Below are positions 33,328 to 45,364 of a DNA stretch of 64,000 nucleotides, in pieces. A program made the translations under genes and the position numbers. Origin of the DNA: Moniliella sp. 'wahieum'. Lineage: Eukaryota; Basidiomycota; Moniliellomycetes; Moniliellales; Moniliellaceae. Every line of letters begins with the position of its first letter. Positions within the stretch are counted from its first letter, which is position 1. Under the pieces are notes generated by a model. It was not told the DNA's origin. It worked only from the letters and a program-made list of their open reading frames with translations, and did no database searches. The stretch covers positions 496,001 to 560,000 of the forward strand of contig RSEE01000029.1 in NCBI GenBank assembly GCA_003971905.1. The letters run 5' to 3'.

Positions 33328-34748
33328 GTTCAGGGCCACTCACCCCGTTGACACTGTGGTCTCGCTATATTTTCTTTCTCCTTATGCACACCTCTCTGCC
33401 CGTGCATGTTGCTGTGATATGATGTCTCTGGTATTGTGGGCAAATCCTAAGGAGGCATGAGTTACTCTCCCCATCAGATTCGACCAAAACCCATTCTTTA
33501 CCGCGACTACGCCTGGGACGTGATTGATGTCTCTTTTCGTTTTGTATAGTTCTCCCTTGTGTCTGAACACACTTGTCCTCCATCTCGCACTTGCGATACC
33601 GTAGAAGCCTTTGAGGAGAGATAAGACAACGAGCTACTCTTTTTATTGTCGACATGTATGTGCATGGTGACGAAGGTGGGCAGAAGGAGGAAGAGAAAGA
33701 GGGAAACCGTTATCGAGCCATGGGGTTACTCGTGCTCTGGATGATCAAGGTGACTTCGGGCCCTCTTCAGGCTAGCTTCAGGCCGAGTCTAGGAGCTCCA
33801 GTCTTGTGTCGCTTCTTCTGTTGTCGTTGCTGCGCAGCCAGATGCGGTAGTCACTACGGCGTCTGACTGATTTGGATGTGATGTGCTGTTGTAGGTGTGG
33901 TTTTGGTTGGCTACTGGCCCCCCACACTACAGTCGCCGGCGGGTCTAGCTGTGATTTGGATGTGCTCTTGTCGTTTTGGTTGGATATGCCCCCAACACTC
34001 CACTCGTCGGATGTGGGATATGGGCGCTGGCGTGGACTCGTGCGCTTGGGCACACGCTGGTGGTGGCCCCATCAGGCCCATGGGTGGTTCGAATGCATGC
34101 ATGCATGCATCGACGCTTGGGGCGTCGAGTTCAATGTTCAGTTCAACGTTCAAGCGGAAGCTGAAAGCTGCAAGCGGGAATGGGGCAAACGCGGGTCGGC
34201 GTACGTAAGCCTGCCGCGCAAACCGAGCGATCTGCAGGGGCGCAGGCAGGCAGCGCGGCAGGAGCGCCCGGAGCAGCGCGTGCGCGGGCGGGGCCAACGC
34301 CTGGCACAGCGGTGATGTCATGCATGCAGCCCATGCGGTCGATCGCAGATCATCGACCAACACGCCCAACGCTGACTGCCCACCGCTGAGGGATGGGTGA
34401 TGATCGATGCGTGGTTGCTGGCCTCCGCCCCGCGCTCGCACCACACCACTGTGCCGGCCAGTTGGGGCAGCGTGTGTGACCGGTGACCGGCTGGGCGCCC
34501 CCGCGCAACACCGCCCCCCGGCGCATCACGTGAGCACACACTGGGCGTGTGCCGCCGAGCGCACGGAGGGGCTTGCAGTTGCAGCTCTACGCTGCTGCCC
34601 TGCTGCCTGCTGCCTGCTGCCTGCTGCCTGGTGCCTGCTGGCCTGCCCGCTTCTTGTCCCCGCTTTTTGGAGCGCTCTGCTCCTGCCACCACACCACCAC
34701 CACACCACCACCACCGCCGCCGCCGCTGCCTCCCCTCCTGTGGGCGCC
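33328..34748. other. 1.4-kb intergenic stretch
   Basis: No supported gene. A GCATGCATGCATGCAT run is at 34095-34110, and CTGCTGCCTGCTGCCTGCTG repeats lie at about 34590-34640. CACCACCAC repeats lie just before the next start codon. Confidence 0.5.
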
Positions 34749-36261
34749 ATGGGCTTTCCCGAGCGCTATGCGCTCGACAACACCCCATCGTCCACCGTCT
34801 CCCGCGGGCAATCAACCCCGTCGTCATCTGGGTCACACGCATGCTGCTCACCCTGTGCATCTGCGGTCTCTCGCTCGCCGTCCTGGTTGTCAGCTGCCTC
34901 ACCGTCAAGGTAGGTCCCCCCCCCCGCATGCACGACCTGCGTTCCTCTTGCCCCGTCCCTCCTTGCTGACCCTCCTTGTAGTGGTACAACGACAATGATC
35001 CTATCGTCAAGCCCTCCTGGGGCTCTCTCATCTTCCTCATCATCCTCGGTGTCTGCACCCCCCTCATCTACTTTGGGTACGACGTCGCCCTCCCTCTCGC
35101 GCCCTTTGTCCATCCGGGCGACATCCTGTACTGTCTGCTCGACGTAAAGGTCGAGATTGTGCTCCAGTTCTCCATGTGTGTCTTGTGGGTATCCGGCACC
35201 TTGGCCTACTTTGAAGATCTGGGCGGCAAGGAGGCCTGTACCTTTGACTCGTACTACCACTATGCCAAGCCGAACGACTTCAACCATGTGTGTTCCCTTC
35301 GCGACTTGGTGTGGAAGTTGTCATGGGCCACGTTTGCTATCCAGGTTTTCCTCTTCTTTTTCGAAGTGCTCGCCGCTGCCTACATCTTTTTCTTTCTCGA
35401 TCAGGAGGTCCTCAACGAACCTCACTATACCTGGGGCAGGAGGGCGTACGACTTTCAAAAGGGCCGTCGTGCTTCGAAACAAGCATCACGCGCCACGCGT
35501 GCTAGTCGTACCCCTCCCCAATATGCCTACAAGGATCACCCTCCTGCTTCCTATCGCCGTGCCGCCCCATACCGCGATTCTTCGCGAGACTACGACCGGC
35601 GGGACTACGACCGGCGGGATTACGACCAGCGGGACTACGATGAGCGAGATTACGATGAGCGAGACTACGATGAGCGAGACTACGATCCTCAGGACTACGA
35701 TTCCGAGGAGTATGAGCTCGGGACTACGATCCGCAGGACGTTGAGGATGCTCATGAGCATGCTGGCTCGGTCGTGTCCCGCTCGACGACCCGGCACTCGC
35801 GTACGTCGGCCCGGCGTGGCGGCGGGTACAATGTAGGTACTCCAGCGGAGCCTACGCCATTTGAGGAGGAGATGCACGAAGCTGGACCCTATGTCGGTGA
35901 GGACGAGTGGGTTGGACGGTCGAGTTTTGCGAGCAACCGTGAACGTGGGTACGAGGACGACGCGGGTCTCCACTCGCCCGACCCCTTCGTTCCGGCTCGA
36001 GCGCGATCGCAAGCTCGTCGCGGGTCTGCCTATTCCGACCGTGGAGGCTCGCAAGCTGCCACATCGCGACGCGGGTCGTACTCGGACCTGACTTTACGCT
36101 CAGCGCCTCGTCGACAAGCTAGCGGCGCGTCTCACCGCCGGGGAGCGTCGTATGCATCGGAGCCACCTGCTGTGGACGAAGAGAGCGAGGTGGAAGATGA
36201 TTTACCTGCGCTCGGTACGCGCGGTCGACGGGCGTACCTTTCTGATTCAGATGAGGAGTGA
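34749..36261 (+). CDS. Four-TM MARVEL-like membrane protein with repeat tail
   Basis: I do not recognise a named gene. The start at 34749 (MGFPERYALDNTPSS) precedes four hydrophobic segments: RMLLTLCICGLSLAVLVVSC (about 34840), WGSLIFLIILGVCTPLIYFG (35018), VEIVLQFSMCVLWVSGTLAY (35151), and FAIQVFLFFFEVLAAAYIFF (35333). This tetraspan layout, with a short loop carrying CTFDSYYHY, is that of fungal MARVEL-domain proteins of the plasma membrane. Intron 34910-34981 has a GTAGGT donor and ten C at its start. The cytosolic tail has a 15-base repeat coding RDYDR/RDYDE units (35585-35700). After it comes a Ser/Arg-rich and acidic end (YLSDSDEE). Frame slips lie near 34800 and 35720. MARVEL assignment is by topology, not motif. 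Confidence 0.7.
35583..35703. repeat. 15-base tandem repeat coding RDYDx units
   Basis: About eight copies of GACTACGA-CG-CGG/GAG-type 15-mers. They translate to DYDRR, then DYDER, in the cytosolic tail of the MARVEL-like protein. Confidence 0.88.
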
Positions 36262-36897
36262 ACATGGGCCCGTTGCGTTTGCCCTCTCTCTCCTTTGTTA
36301 CCCTCTTTTTGCTCGAACCTATTCTTCTGCATTTCGCTTGTTCGTTATCGTACTTTGCATGACACGCATTTGTGTACAGCTCTTCTCGAGATAAGAAGGA
36401 GAAGGTAAATGCTAAGACGACAGACATAAGGAATCGGTCTGGTAAGAACAAGGCTAGAGGCGGTGGCACGTTAAGCGCGGAAAAGGGCTCAACAAGTAGA
36501 TGGGTTCAAGTACAGGCCTAAGCGCTCCCAGCGAGGGGGTGGCATGCATCCAACTGGTGCACCATCCCATTGTCCCTGGATGCTGAACAGTACAGAGCCT
36601 TGGGGGACAAGTGGCCTCGCTGAAATACAGTCTTTCAGGGTAAAGCCGACAATCGCGCGGCGGCCAACGATTGTTCGTTGTTGGCACCTATTAGTTTTGT
36701 CTATATGGTTTGCTTGCAACTGATGTGTGGTACTGCCCGTCCCGCCCTTGTGGGATCCATACCGTTGTCCTGGTCTCCTGAGGCGTAGAGCTGGCTGCGT
36801 ACTGTTGAGTACTCGCTGAGTTTAGCCAGGACCAGATATGGTTGAGTTGAGTATTAGAGTACGGCTGATAATGCGTTTCCGGGTACCTGTCTCCCAA
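36262..36897. other. Intergenic, 3' end of MARVEL-like gene to tRNA
   Basis: About 640 bases without a supported gene or clear repeat. Confidence 0.45.
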
Positions 36898-36992
36898 GGC
36901 AATGTGCCCGAGCGGTTAAGGGGATTGATTCGAATGCCTTTCGAAGTATCAATTAGGCTTTGCCTGCACAGGTTCGAGTCCTGTCATTGTCG
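36898..36992 (+). tRNA. tRNA-Ser(CGA) with a 13-base intron
   Basis: The acceptor stem GGCAATG (36898-36904) pairs with CATTGTC (36985-36991), with one G-U. The discriminator base is G. The D arm is CCC-GAGCGGTTAA-GGG. The anticodon stem ATTGA (36924-36928) pairs with TCAAT (36949-36953). Anticodon CGA is at 36931-36933, followed by A37. The intron is 36935-36947, in the canonical place one base after the anticodon. The variable arm AGGC-TTT-GCCT and the T arm ACAGG-TTCGAGT-CCTGT are complete. The long variable arm fits serine. Confidence 0.92.
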
Positions 36993-37458
36993 ATCATTTT
37001 TGACCAATATTTTTCACGTTTCCGCTTCTCGTGTGCGTTTCTTTCACTTCTAAGCCCACATGCGACCATGGCGGGCCGCGGATGGTGACCGCAGCGTGGA
37101 TAAGGTGTCCGCGCGCTCTCTCTCTCTTGCTAGTCTGACGGGAGTGACGCGTGTTTGGATAAGATGTGTACGACACGCGGGCTCAGAGATAACCGGAGCG
37201 CCCTGGAACAGTTCTCTCACCTCAATCCGTAGTATCCATCCTGCGCCATTGGCCTCCTATTCATGATTTGGGGAGCGCGAGCTGCGGCAAACGCCGGGAT
37301 ATCTTGCTAAGTGTGGTCCAAGTGTGTTCTCTATATCCCCCGGCTTAAATTTTGGAAGTGTCAAACACATAGAATTCAGTCAGGGGATATGCTGATCAGG
37401 TGAAAGACGGGGTATGAACTGTGGTATGGTATCGGTGCCAAAGAGATGGCACATGCAT
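36993..37458. other. Intergenic, tRNA to DUF2828 gene
   Basis: About 470 bases. A T-rich run right after the tRNA (TCATTTTTGACCAATATTTTT, 36994-37014) would suit RNA polymerase III termination. No gene seen. Confidence 0.45.
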
Positions 37459-39300
37459 CTAGTCCAAGACCTTGAGTACGTCAAACCGCTCAGCGTCAAT
37501 CGCTTTGCGTACAATAGCCATCGGGTCCATCTTGGGCTTCTGGGGCTCGTCCACCTTCATTCCCTCTTCGTTCTCCTGCCCAGCATCCACCTTGGCATAA
37601 TCATCGTCTTCGGACGCAGTCTCGACCATTACCCAATCCTGGGGCGATTTACCCTCGAGAAACAGTTTGAGCATGTTGGCACTGAAGCCCGAAACAAGGG
37701 CTGTGCCATCGTCGTTGATCGTCACGGGTGCCTGCTTGTCTAGAACCGCATCGTTTCGCAAATTCCAAAAGACGAGTTGAGGTCGCTCATACCCAGCCTG
37801 GTTGTACATCTCCTCGATCTTTTCAAAATGAGTCAGAACATTGCCGTCCTCGGCTTCGTCAAACTGCATGTCGCTAAAGACAAACAGAGTCTTGGGCATG
37901 TCAGCAGCAGGCACCTTCTTTGCCGTGGCCCGGCCAAGAATGGTAGTGAACACGGCGAGAAATCAGTGTTCATGCCCCAGTCCATGTCTTGGATGGAGGC
38001 TAGCCGTTCCGTCAGATTCTTGCCCTCAATGTGGAAAAACTCGGGGTGTTCACTGAAGGTGATAGCGTGGTCATGCCATGGCTCGATGGTGACCTCAGCA
38101 AGAAGAAGCCCGAGCGCACAAGCGACATGCATAGGCTCCCCGGACATGCTCCCCGAAACATCCACCACAGCCAGTGCCGAAGGGAGTGTGCCCGCTGACT
38201 TGATGTGCTGAACAAAGGCGTCCCATTGCAGGTTGCACACCATACTCCTTAGCGGGTTTTTGCCAACAGAGCCGCGGACACGCTCAGCCTCGTCGACAAT
38301 GGTGTGGGGCTTGAGCACGGCCGCATTCACCTTGGCTTTCCCGCCAGCAACATCCATTAGATAGGTCTCAACCGCTTGGGGTCGTGCGTCATAAACGAAT
38401 CGGAATTACGCTGCATCGAGAGTGAGGGAACGGCATTGTAGTTGATCGCCCCCCATTTTTGGGCTGACATGCTGACCTCGACGACATGCAGGCGAGCGCG
38501 GAGCGGGCTGAGATACGTTCGGCGGAGATGATTGCGTGCCTTGATTAAACAAGACGGCAGGACATCCCCCTTGTCGTCTCTCTCCACCACTTGGTTGTAG
38601 AGCTTAAGTGCCACCGCATCGTACAGCCCCGTTTGCTTGTCCAAGCTCTTGTCCTGCGAAGGCATCCACTTGGCCGCTAAGCTGACTTGGCCCGACTGAG
38701 CGACCATACAGGCCAAGTCCTCGGCCAACTGGGTAGCAAACAAGTTCACTACCGCCTCCATCACGGGGGTTGGGATAGGCTTGAGGCGCATCTGAGCATA
38801 CATATCCTTATACTTGACGGTCAATTGGGAATCATAAGGGCGCACACGTCGGTGTTGATCCCGATGGCGCCTGCGCCCAAACGCGGCCTTGTTCGCCGAG
38901 GCGAGACCGTCCATTTCGACCTGGTCCTCGTCAGTCTGTCGAAACAAGGAAAGGAACGTGGCCAGGTCCCGCCAGCATCCAAACTCGGGCACCCACTTGA
39001 GTGCCGTCAGAACCGTACTGGGATGCGCTGGCCACAATGCCAGCAAAGCGTAGAGCGCCACCCGGTTGATCGCCTTGCCCTCGCGTACGTCCAATGCGTA
39101 GAAAATGAGCTTGAACGTGTCCAGGGGGACACATCCCAAGAGGCCAAAGTGAGCTTCCGGGCGAATGGACGTCGAGTGGTATCCTTCAGACCGTAGAACA
39201 AGTCCACACGGGCATCCCGGGACGAAGCCTGAGTCAGGCCGCCGTTTTCGGTGTACGTGACAGACAAGGCCTCAATGAGAGCGTTGGGTGCGGTGGTCAT
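37459..39300 (-). CDS. DUF2828/vWA domain protein
   Basis: On the minus strand the start at 39300 gives MTTAPNALIEALSVTYTENG, and the family opening NGGLTQASSRDARVDLFYGL. KWVPEFGCWRDLATFLSLF and DKQTGLYDAVALKLYNQ continue the DUF2828 domain. Next come RRTYLSPLRARLHVVEVSMS and SMQRNSDSFMTHDPKR. The C-terminal half is a von Willebrand A domain with the MIDAS motif ALAVVDVSGSMSG (about 38185) and LFVFSDMQFDEAE (about 37890). Similar proteins are widespread in fungi, plants and large DNA viruses, and their role is not established. I see no sign of transfer here. It ends at 37459. Frame slips lie near 39190-39130, 38360 and 37960, so exact joins are not fixed. An EEGMKVDEPQKPKMDPMA tail precedes the stop. 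Confidence 0.85.
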
Positions 39301-42113
39301 GGCTAGCGTGCTGTGGCTAGCAGTCGCAGTAGCAATAGCGGCGGTAGCGTTGGTGGTGGGGGACCAGGGGTCGTGGGGTGGGGGCGGATCGCGTGGGCCC
39401 AGGTTAAAATACGTGTGTGTAGCCCCTGGAGCAAGTCTGGGGCCTCTCCATAACCCAACAATCACGCGTCATGACCGATGAGTCGGTGGCTCAAATCATG
39501 AATGACTTTAATGACTCGAATGCGGGCAGAGCAGTGGTGGCAGTACCAGTGTGGCGCAGTGGCTGCCACACCGTCCCACCCGGGAACACTGTTCCCACAC
39601 CGAGGGGGACAGTCGTCGGTGCCCTGCGCCTGTGTATAAACGATCTGGTGGGGAAACACCGGGCAACGTCTTTATAGCCTCTTTTGTCGATGGCTAGCCT
39701 GCTCTGCTCCGTTCCGACGCTCACTTGGCCGATCCCTTAGTCCCTGCGGCCTCTTGTCATATGCAATGCACGTCGTATCTGCCTTCTTGGCCATTGCCCG
39801 GTACATTATATACGCAGTCTTGATTATATGATAGGCATACTAACAGGCTCAGCGCTCATTACGCATTACACAACTGTGGGGAGGAAAATGGCACGGCAAA
39901 AATGGTATACGCGGAAGCTGTTAGTTGAAGCTTAACCAGAAGTGGAGAACAGTGTCACAGTCGCCCCTGGATGCATTTGCCCTTTGTGGTTCTCTCCCAC
40001 CAGGCTGAGATCCTAATTTTGGGACTCAGATGTGAGTCATTTTATTGCCGTATGTTCTTATCGTATCCTGGTCCGGCTCACGCGGCAGTAGTTTCCTGAC
40101 TCTTGCAGGTCGCTCCTCAAAATGCCTTGCCTTTCCTCGTTCTCCTTCTACTTTCACTCGAGGCAACTATTCCTCCTCTTCTCCTTGCATTCGCAGATCT
40201 GCTCTCTGCCCCCCGCCTTTTCGTCTGCCAACTACGCGTGTCTCTCAGCTCCCGTTTTTTTTTCAGTCTGGGGCGTCTCGCTCAGTCCTCGACCTTCCCT
40301 TGGACCACCCAGTCCCTGGCGCCCCTAGTCCCACTCCTCAGTCCCATCCCCCGCTCCACAATCTCAATCAGAGCAGCGTTGTCCCCCACTGTCTTTTTTC
40401 CCATCCCCGAGTCCGAACGGCTGGAGCCATGTTACTATTGTCCCGACGAGTGCATACCTGGCAATCTTGCTACCCAAAACCGCCACTTCTGCTTGGTTTA
40501 GTACATACGCCCAGAGGCCTCTTCTTTTGTCCCTATTAGCTCTGCTCGGATCCACCATCAATGTCATCTACCAACATCCCACACGCAGCCTCGCAAGTTG
40601 GAAAGAGGGTGTACGCTTCATCAGTGTTGTGCAGGGCGCAATGCGCATCGCTTCGTCCCCAAGCTGCTGGTGCCACTCGCCCCCAATACTTCGTAGTCCC
40701 CCCCCCCCCCATACGCTAGACCTGACGAAAGGTCCACTGATGAGTGTCTGTTGTAGAGCCGAATCTAGGATCCTTCCAGGGAGAGGAAAGTGAGGAATCC
40801 TTACTGGTACAGCGCCTCTGGTCATGCAGGGTTCTTACACCAGAACGATGCCGGCCCATCAACAGCTCCAGGTGGTCGGGTGCAGCCACGCACAGGCACC
40901 ACGCTGCTGAAGGGAAAGGGGACGGGAACGAATGCGCATCCCATATACTCTCTGCTTCTTGCTTACTGTGCCAGTCCTCGTTAATCATTCCTGGCAGTAT
41001 ATCTTCATTGAATATTAACATGCAGTGCAGTGTGGAACGTGTGTTGGATGGGGGGCCTTTTGTCCTCGCGCGCCGCCTCTCGCACCATGTGAGGCGGGAG
41101 GTGTGGTACTGTGGTTACGCTGGTGGGTACAGGATGCATCCAAGGGGAGAAAAATATACGCTGCGTCTCAATTGCATCGTGTTTGAAATGTAACTCTTTC
41201 CTGGTTGCTGCAACCGGTTGCGCACCTACCCCGCGCGTCCATCGCATCGGCCGGATCCAACAGGCCTTTTTGCTGGCATGTGGCAAGCAGCCCGTGTGCA
41301 CCACACGACACATGCGTACTGGTACTGAGTACTGAGTACTGGCAATGCAACCAAGAGGGAAGATGGCTTTGGTGAAGCAGCGGGCGGGCTGGGTACTGGG
41401 TGGTCAAGGGCGAGTAGGTGTACGTCTGCTTTGAATCTCAGCTCTCGAGATGGGGGTCTGGGGTCTTGGCGCTCTTGGCGGGGGAGGGTGGAAGCAGGGG
41501 CATGCCACCAGGGCGGCGAGGGGCTAGTGACATGTGACAGCTGTGCATGGTTACGTACGTGGGCGCTGGAAAGCTAACGCTTGGAAAGGAAACAGGCAGG
41601 CTGCAGCGTTCCTGGCTGCGGGCTCCTCCCCGCTTTGGCATGGCATGTCCCCGCCGCCGCCGCACGCCCAGCGGCAACTGCGCCCTGCATGGCGCGGGTG
41701 TGAAAGACCGCCCAGGCACCGCAGAGGGGCAGTGTCGCCGCGCTGGCGGGTGGTGATCGTGATCGATTGATCGCGATCGGCACAATGCGCCTCTGGGCAC
41801 CAGCGCACTGTCCCGTGTCAGCCCTCGGGCGGCAGGGCAGCCGGCAGCTGGATCCATTTGGTAACCCCGCACATGGGCAGACGACTGGGCAGACGACTGG
41901 CGCTAGCCTCGCCGCCTCGGTTTCTCTCCTCGCACATCTCACGCTGCGTCCCGCCCGCCCCCGCGCGAAGAAAACACTGTCCCCACCCCATCTGCATCTG
42001 CATCTGCATCCCATCTGCATCCGCATCTGCATCCTCTTCTCCTTGTCTGCGTTCCCCTTCCACCTCCTCCGCTCTCTTATTTGCCTGTCCTGCCTACTCT
42101 CCTCGCCGCCGCC
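39301..42113. other. 2.8-kb gene-poor stretch
   Basis: No gene I can support. ORFs of 130-220 codons at 40045-40539, 40744-41193 and 41574-42233 show no recognisable domain. The first lies in a strongly pyrimidine-rich strand. A GTACTGAGTACTGAGTACT cluster is at 41320-41342. CATCTG hexamers at 41988-42035 sit in the leader of the next gene. Confidence 0.5.
41988..42035. repeat. CATCTG hexamer repeat in a leader
   Basis: Six or seven CATCTG/CATCCG units, 80-125 bases upstream of the LEA_2-like gene start. Confidence 0.8.
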
Positions 42114-42527
42114 ATGGCCAACGACGCTGCGTACGACGACCGTACCACCGGCTACGACGCCCGCGAGTCCTATGGCCGCTACCAGCACGACTATGGCGTG
42201 AGCCATAGCCATTCCTACTCTCTCAGCCAGCACGGGTCACCCGCGCAACAGCAGGCACGGTTGCGCGCCCCCCCTATCTACGAGTACGGTAATGGCCGGT
42301 ACGATTACCCTACTGGTCTTGACCAGCCGCGCAGCCCGCTCGCAGACACGTACGGCTCGGATCAGGTGGCCACCGACGACGGCGCCTATGGCGCCCGTGG
42401 CAACGTTACCCCGAACCCGTACGCTTCGAGCCAGTCGAGCGTACGAGATGTTTGGGTCGCCGACGAGAAACATGGTCGGGTGCGCGACGAACGCCCCATG
42501 TTGTTTGGTGCGTTGCTTTCCTGGCTT

Positions 42528-42558
<31 letters not shown>

Positions 42559-43847
42559 TTCCCCGGGCGCATCCTCACGCTTGGCTGATGATTGCCTGTT
42601 CATCGGGGGGATGACGGATGGTCTGATCTGACGGATTGGGGAATTACTTGACTAACCTTTTTCTCCCCTGCCCTTCTCTTCTGTAGATCTATCTTTTGCT
42701 TTTTGGTGCTGGCCATCATTGGCGTTGCGTGTGGGATCATGTTGGCCGTTGTTGTGCGTATCCTATCTCCTGCCTGTGCAAGCCAGCATAACTAACCTAT
42801 ACCCTGCTTCGCTCAGTTTGTCCGTCCACCCAACGTGGGCATTGCGGGCTACACCACGCCGCACCTGTACGTGCAGGGCAAATCGTTGATGATGAACACG
42901 TCCGTGTACGCCGGGGTGTCCAACCCGAATTCAGTTAGTGCCAAGATCGAGTCGTTGGACGCAATGATTTACGAGCGGGCGGTAGCGAATCATGTGCTAG
43001 GCACGACCCACGCCTCCAACGTAAACATCAACGCTCACGCCAACAACACCATCGTCTTACCTGTCCAGTTCGAGGTTGCTTCGACGGCCAACTTTTCGTC
43101 GGACGCTCATACGCTCACTAGCATGGCGCAGAGTTGCGGCTGGGACCTGGCTAGCTTGGCGAGCGCACTGGGCGTCCCCGTTCCTTCGAACTTGCATCTG
43201 CGTGCCGCGCCTGCCGCGCTGGCTAAACGGTCTGGCGCCGTACCCCTCTCAGTTGATCTGGCTATCAAGGTCTCCGTCATGTCGCTCACCTTCCACACCC
43301 CAGTGCACAACGTATCGATCGATGTCAGCTGTCCCAGTCTGGCCGACTTGTTGGGCGGGTCGAGTGGCTCTTCCAGCTCAACCAGTTTGCCCACGTTCAG
43401 TTCACACAGCGTCATTCCCACCCCTACATCCACCTCCCGTTCGTCCCGGACCAGCGGCAGTAGCTCCACGTACGTCTCCCTGTTTCTGAGTTTTTGAGTT
43501 TTTGAGTTTTTGGGGTTTGGGGGTGCGGGGGGGGCTGGCGCTCTCATGCAGACCGATATGTATACAAGAACACTGACTGACATGTATACCCCTACAGGCC
43601 TACCCCAGTTCCCGTTCCCAGCTCCACCACGCCATCGCAATCTGCCGCGCCCACATCGCTCACTTCGCTCCCTCCCAACGTGGCCCAATCGTTCATCAGC
43701 TCGTTCATTGCCAGCAACCCTGCAGCAAGCTCGGTGGTGAGCGAAGGCGAGGGCCTGGGCGGCGCGTTGAGTGGTATATTTAGTTTCATCACCGCTGGAA
43801 GCCTTCCCATTCGCCGGGCGCTTCCGACCGCAGTGCCGATGGCGTAA
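42114..43847 (+). CDS. Single-pass membrane protein with LEA_2-like ectodomain
   Basis: The start at 42114 is in GCCATGGCC. The N-terminus is Tyr/Asp/Gly-rich and hydrophilic (MANDAAYDDRTTGYDARESY). After intron 42508-42686 one TM segment reads IFCFLVLAIIGVACGIMLAV. Intron 42754-42816 (GTGCGT, CTAAC) follows. The lumenal or outer part starts FVRPPNVGIAGYTTPHLYVQ, then VYAGVSNPNSVSAKIESLDA and VLPVQFEVASTANFSSD, and ends VSVMSLTFHTPVHNVSIDVS. This is the beta-rich LEA_2/NDR1-like arrangement found in fungal vacuolar or plasma-membrane proteins (inference). A Ser/Thr-rich stalk follows. Intron 43470-43597 (GTACGT) precedes the last exon, which ends LPIRRALPTAVPMA at TAA 43845-43847. A hydrophobic C-terminus (ALSGIFSFITAG) might be a weak GPI signal. 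The phase of the first intron is off by one. Confidence 0.75.
42529..42558. repeat. C30 homopolymer in an intron
   Basis: Thirty consecutive C, starting 21 bases inside the first intron of the LEA_2-like gene. Confidence 0.95.
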
Positions 43848-45364
43848 TTGGTGCGTATTGCGTATTGCGTATGGTGTACTGCGTATGGTGTACTGCGTAC
43901 TGCGTGCTGCGTTACCCTTGGGACGCTGCGCCGGTCGACTCTCGTTGGAGCAACGGCTTGGCTTCATACCCACGAACAAGGGAAGAAGGAAGCAAGCAAC
44001 GGCAGGTCTCATGTGACATGTGAACATGTGAACCCGCGATGCGATGGACCGAACCGTTAGCTTCCTTGTCTCGTTACCTTTTTTTCGCCGGGTGGTCTCT
44101 CTCGTTTTAGGTACCCTTTTATCATTGTCCTTTCCCCTCCTACCCTGTGCCGCTGCTTTTGAACCAGTGCTCTGTATTATGTTCGTTCTCTCTTGGCTGT
44201 GTGTGTTGGAGTGGTGGGAGTGGGTGGTGCGTATCTTTGGTTTGCAGTTGGTTTCTTATCTTGCTTGGTTTGGGCGTCTATCCCCAAGTACTGAGAGGTG
44301 CCCCTCCTTTGGGTGCGCGTCTATATCCAATCTTCACGCCCAGAACGATGTACGTTTCGGAAGTTCCCACAGTGCGGCTGATCGTGCCCAGCCACACCGA
44401 CCGTTCCCCTGGAGAAGCAGAGAAGCGCGGGTTGGGCAGACTCTTGGGCCGATATTCCATGCGGCAGATCCAACTCTGTGTTGGCTGTTCCTCGGTAGCG
44501 TAGGCTGCTACCCGTCGCACATGCATATCCGTGCTTCTGTTGAGCGTGTGTCGGCAAGGGCTTGTTGCTTGCTGCTATGCATTGCCTTGGAGACAACCGC
44601 CAGCGAGGCAGATCGAAGTGCACTGACTGGGCGTCGGCTGGATGCGGGATGGATGATGGATGATGGATGATGGATCATCGATGCAGCTGCACGTGGCACG
44701 CGTGGGCGTGCGGATCGCCCAAGCCCACCGCACCGCCGCAGCCTGCAAGCAGCGTAGCTGCCAGAGACGCATGGGGACGGGGGCAGTGTGGGGGGCGGGG
44801 CGGAATAAGAACAAAGGAGGGGCACCTGCACAGGGCGAGTGTGTGCACGGGTGAGTCCTGCGTCCCGAGTTGAGGCCTGAGGCCTGCCTGAGGCTCAGGA
44901 CTGCTGGGTGCTGGGTGGCGGCCGCATTGAATCTTCACTTTCAATGGTTGCGTCTGGCTTGGGGGCGCAGGGGGCGCAGGCGCGGCGGAAACGCAGAGCG
45001 GGTGGCTGGGTGCTGGCCCAGCACTGGCCCAGCCAACACGCCGGCGGGGCGTCGTGACGGGTGCCATCACGCGTCACGCGTCAACCGCCACACATCACCG
45101 GTAGTGGCGTGGGCGATCACGCGTGGGCTTGGGGCGGTTGAAATTCACTTGGGTTGGCCCTGGAGCAGGAGGAGGGAGGAGGGAGGAGTGGCGAGGCAGC
45201 ACTGGGCGCGTAATCATTATCACCGCTCGCCCGCACCGCCGCCCCTGGCCGCCTCCAGCTCCCGCTCCCCCTCCCGCTCCTGCTCCCGCTTCCCCCCGCC
45301 CCCCCCATCCTCCGACGGCAGCCAGGCCGGCATGGCTGCTGCTCCGCCCCACCACCGCTAACCC
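43848..45364. other. 1.5-kb intergenic stretch
   Basis: No supported gene. GCGTATT and GTACTGCGTATG words run at 43852-43915. CATGTGACATGTGAACATGT occurs at 44008-44030, GATGGAT units at 44643-44675, and CCTGAGGCCTGCCTGAGGCT words at 44874-44900. A 208-codon plus-strand ORF at 44044-44670 has hydrophobic segments but no family match I recognise. The last 150 bases are a CTCCCG-rich leader. Confidence 0.5.

Noticed and set aside
40045-40540. ORFs in two frames, one ending CLV, considered as a lipopeptide pheromone precursor
   Set aside because: The ending is not a proper CaaX box, the length is too great, and the strand is simply pyrimidine-rich.
44044-44670. A 208-codon plus-strand ORF with hydrophobic segments
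   Set aside because: It overlaps repeats (GATGGAT units), shows no family and has no supporting start context. It is more likely the 3' flank of the LEA_2-like gene.
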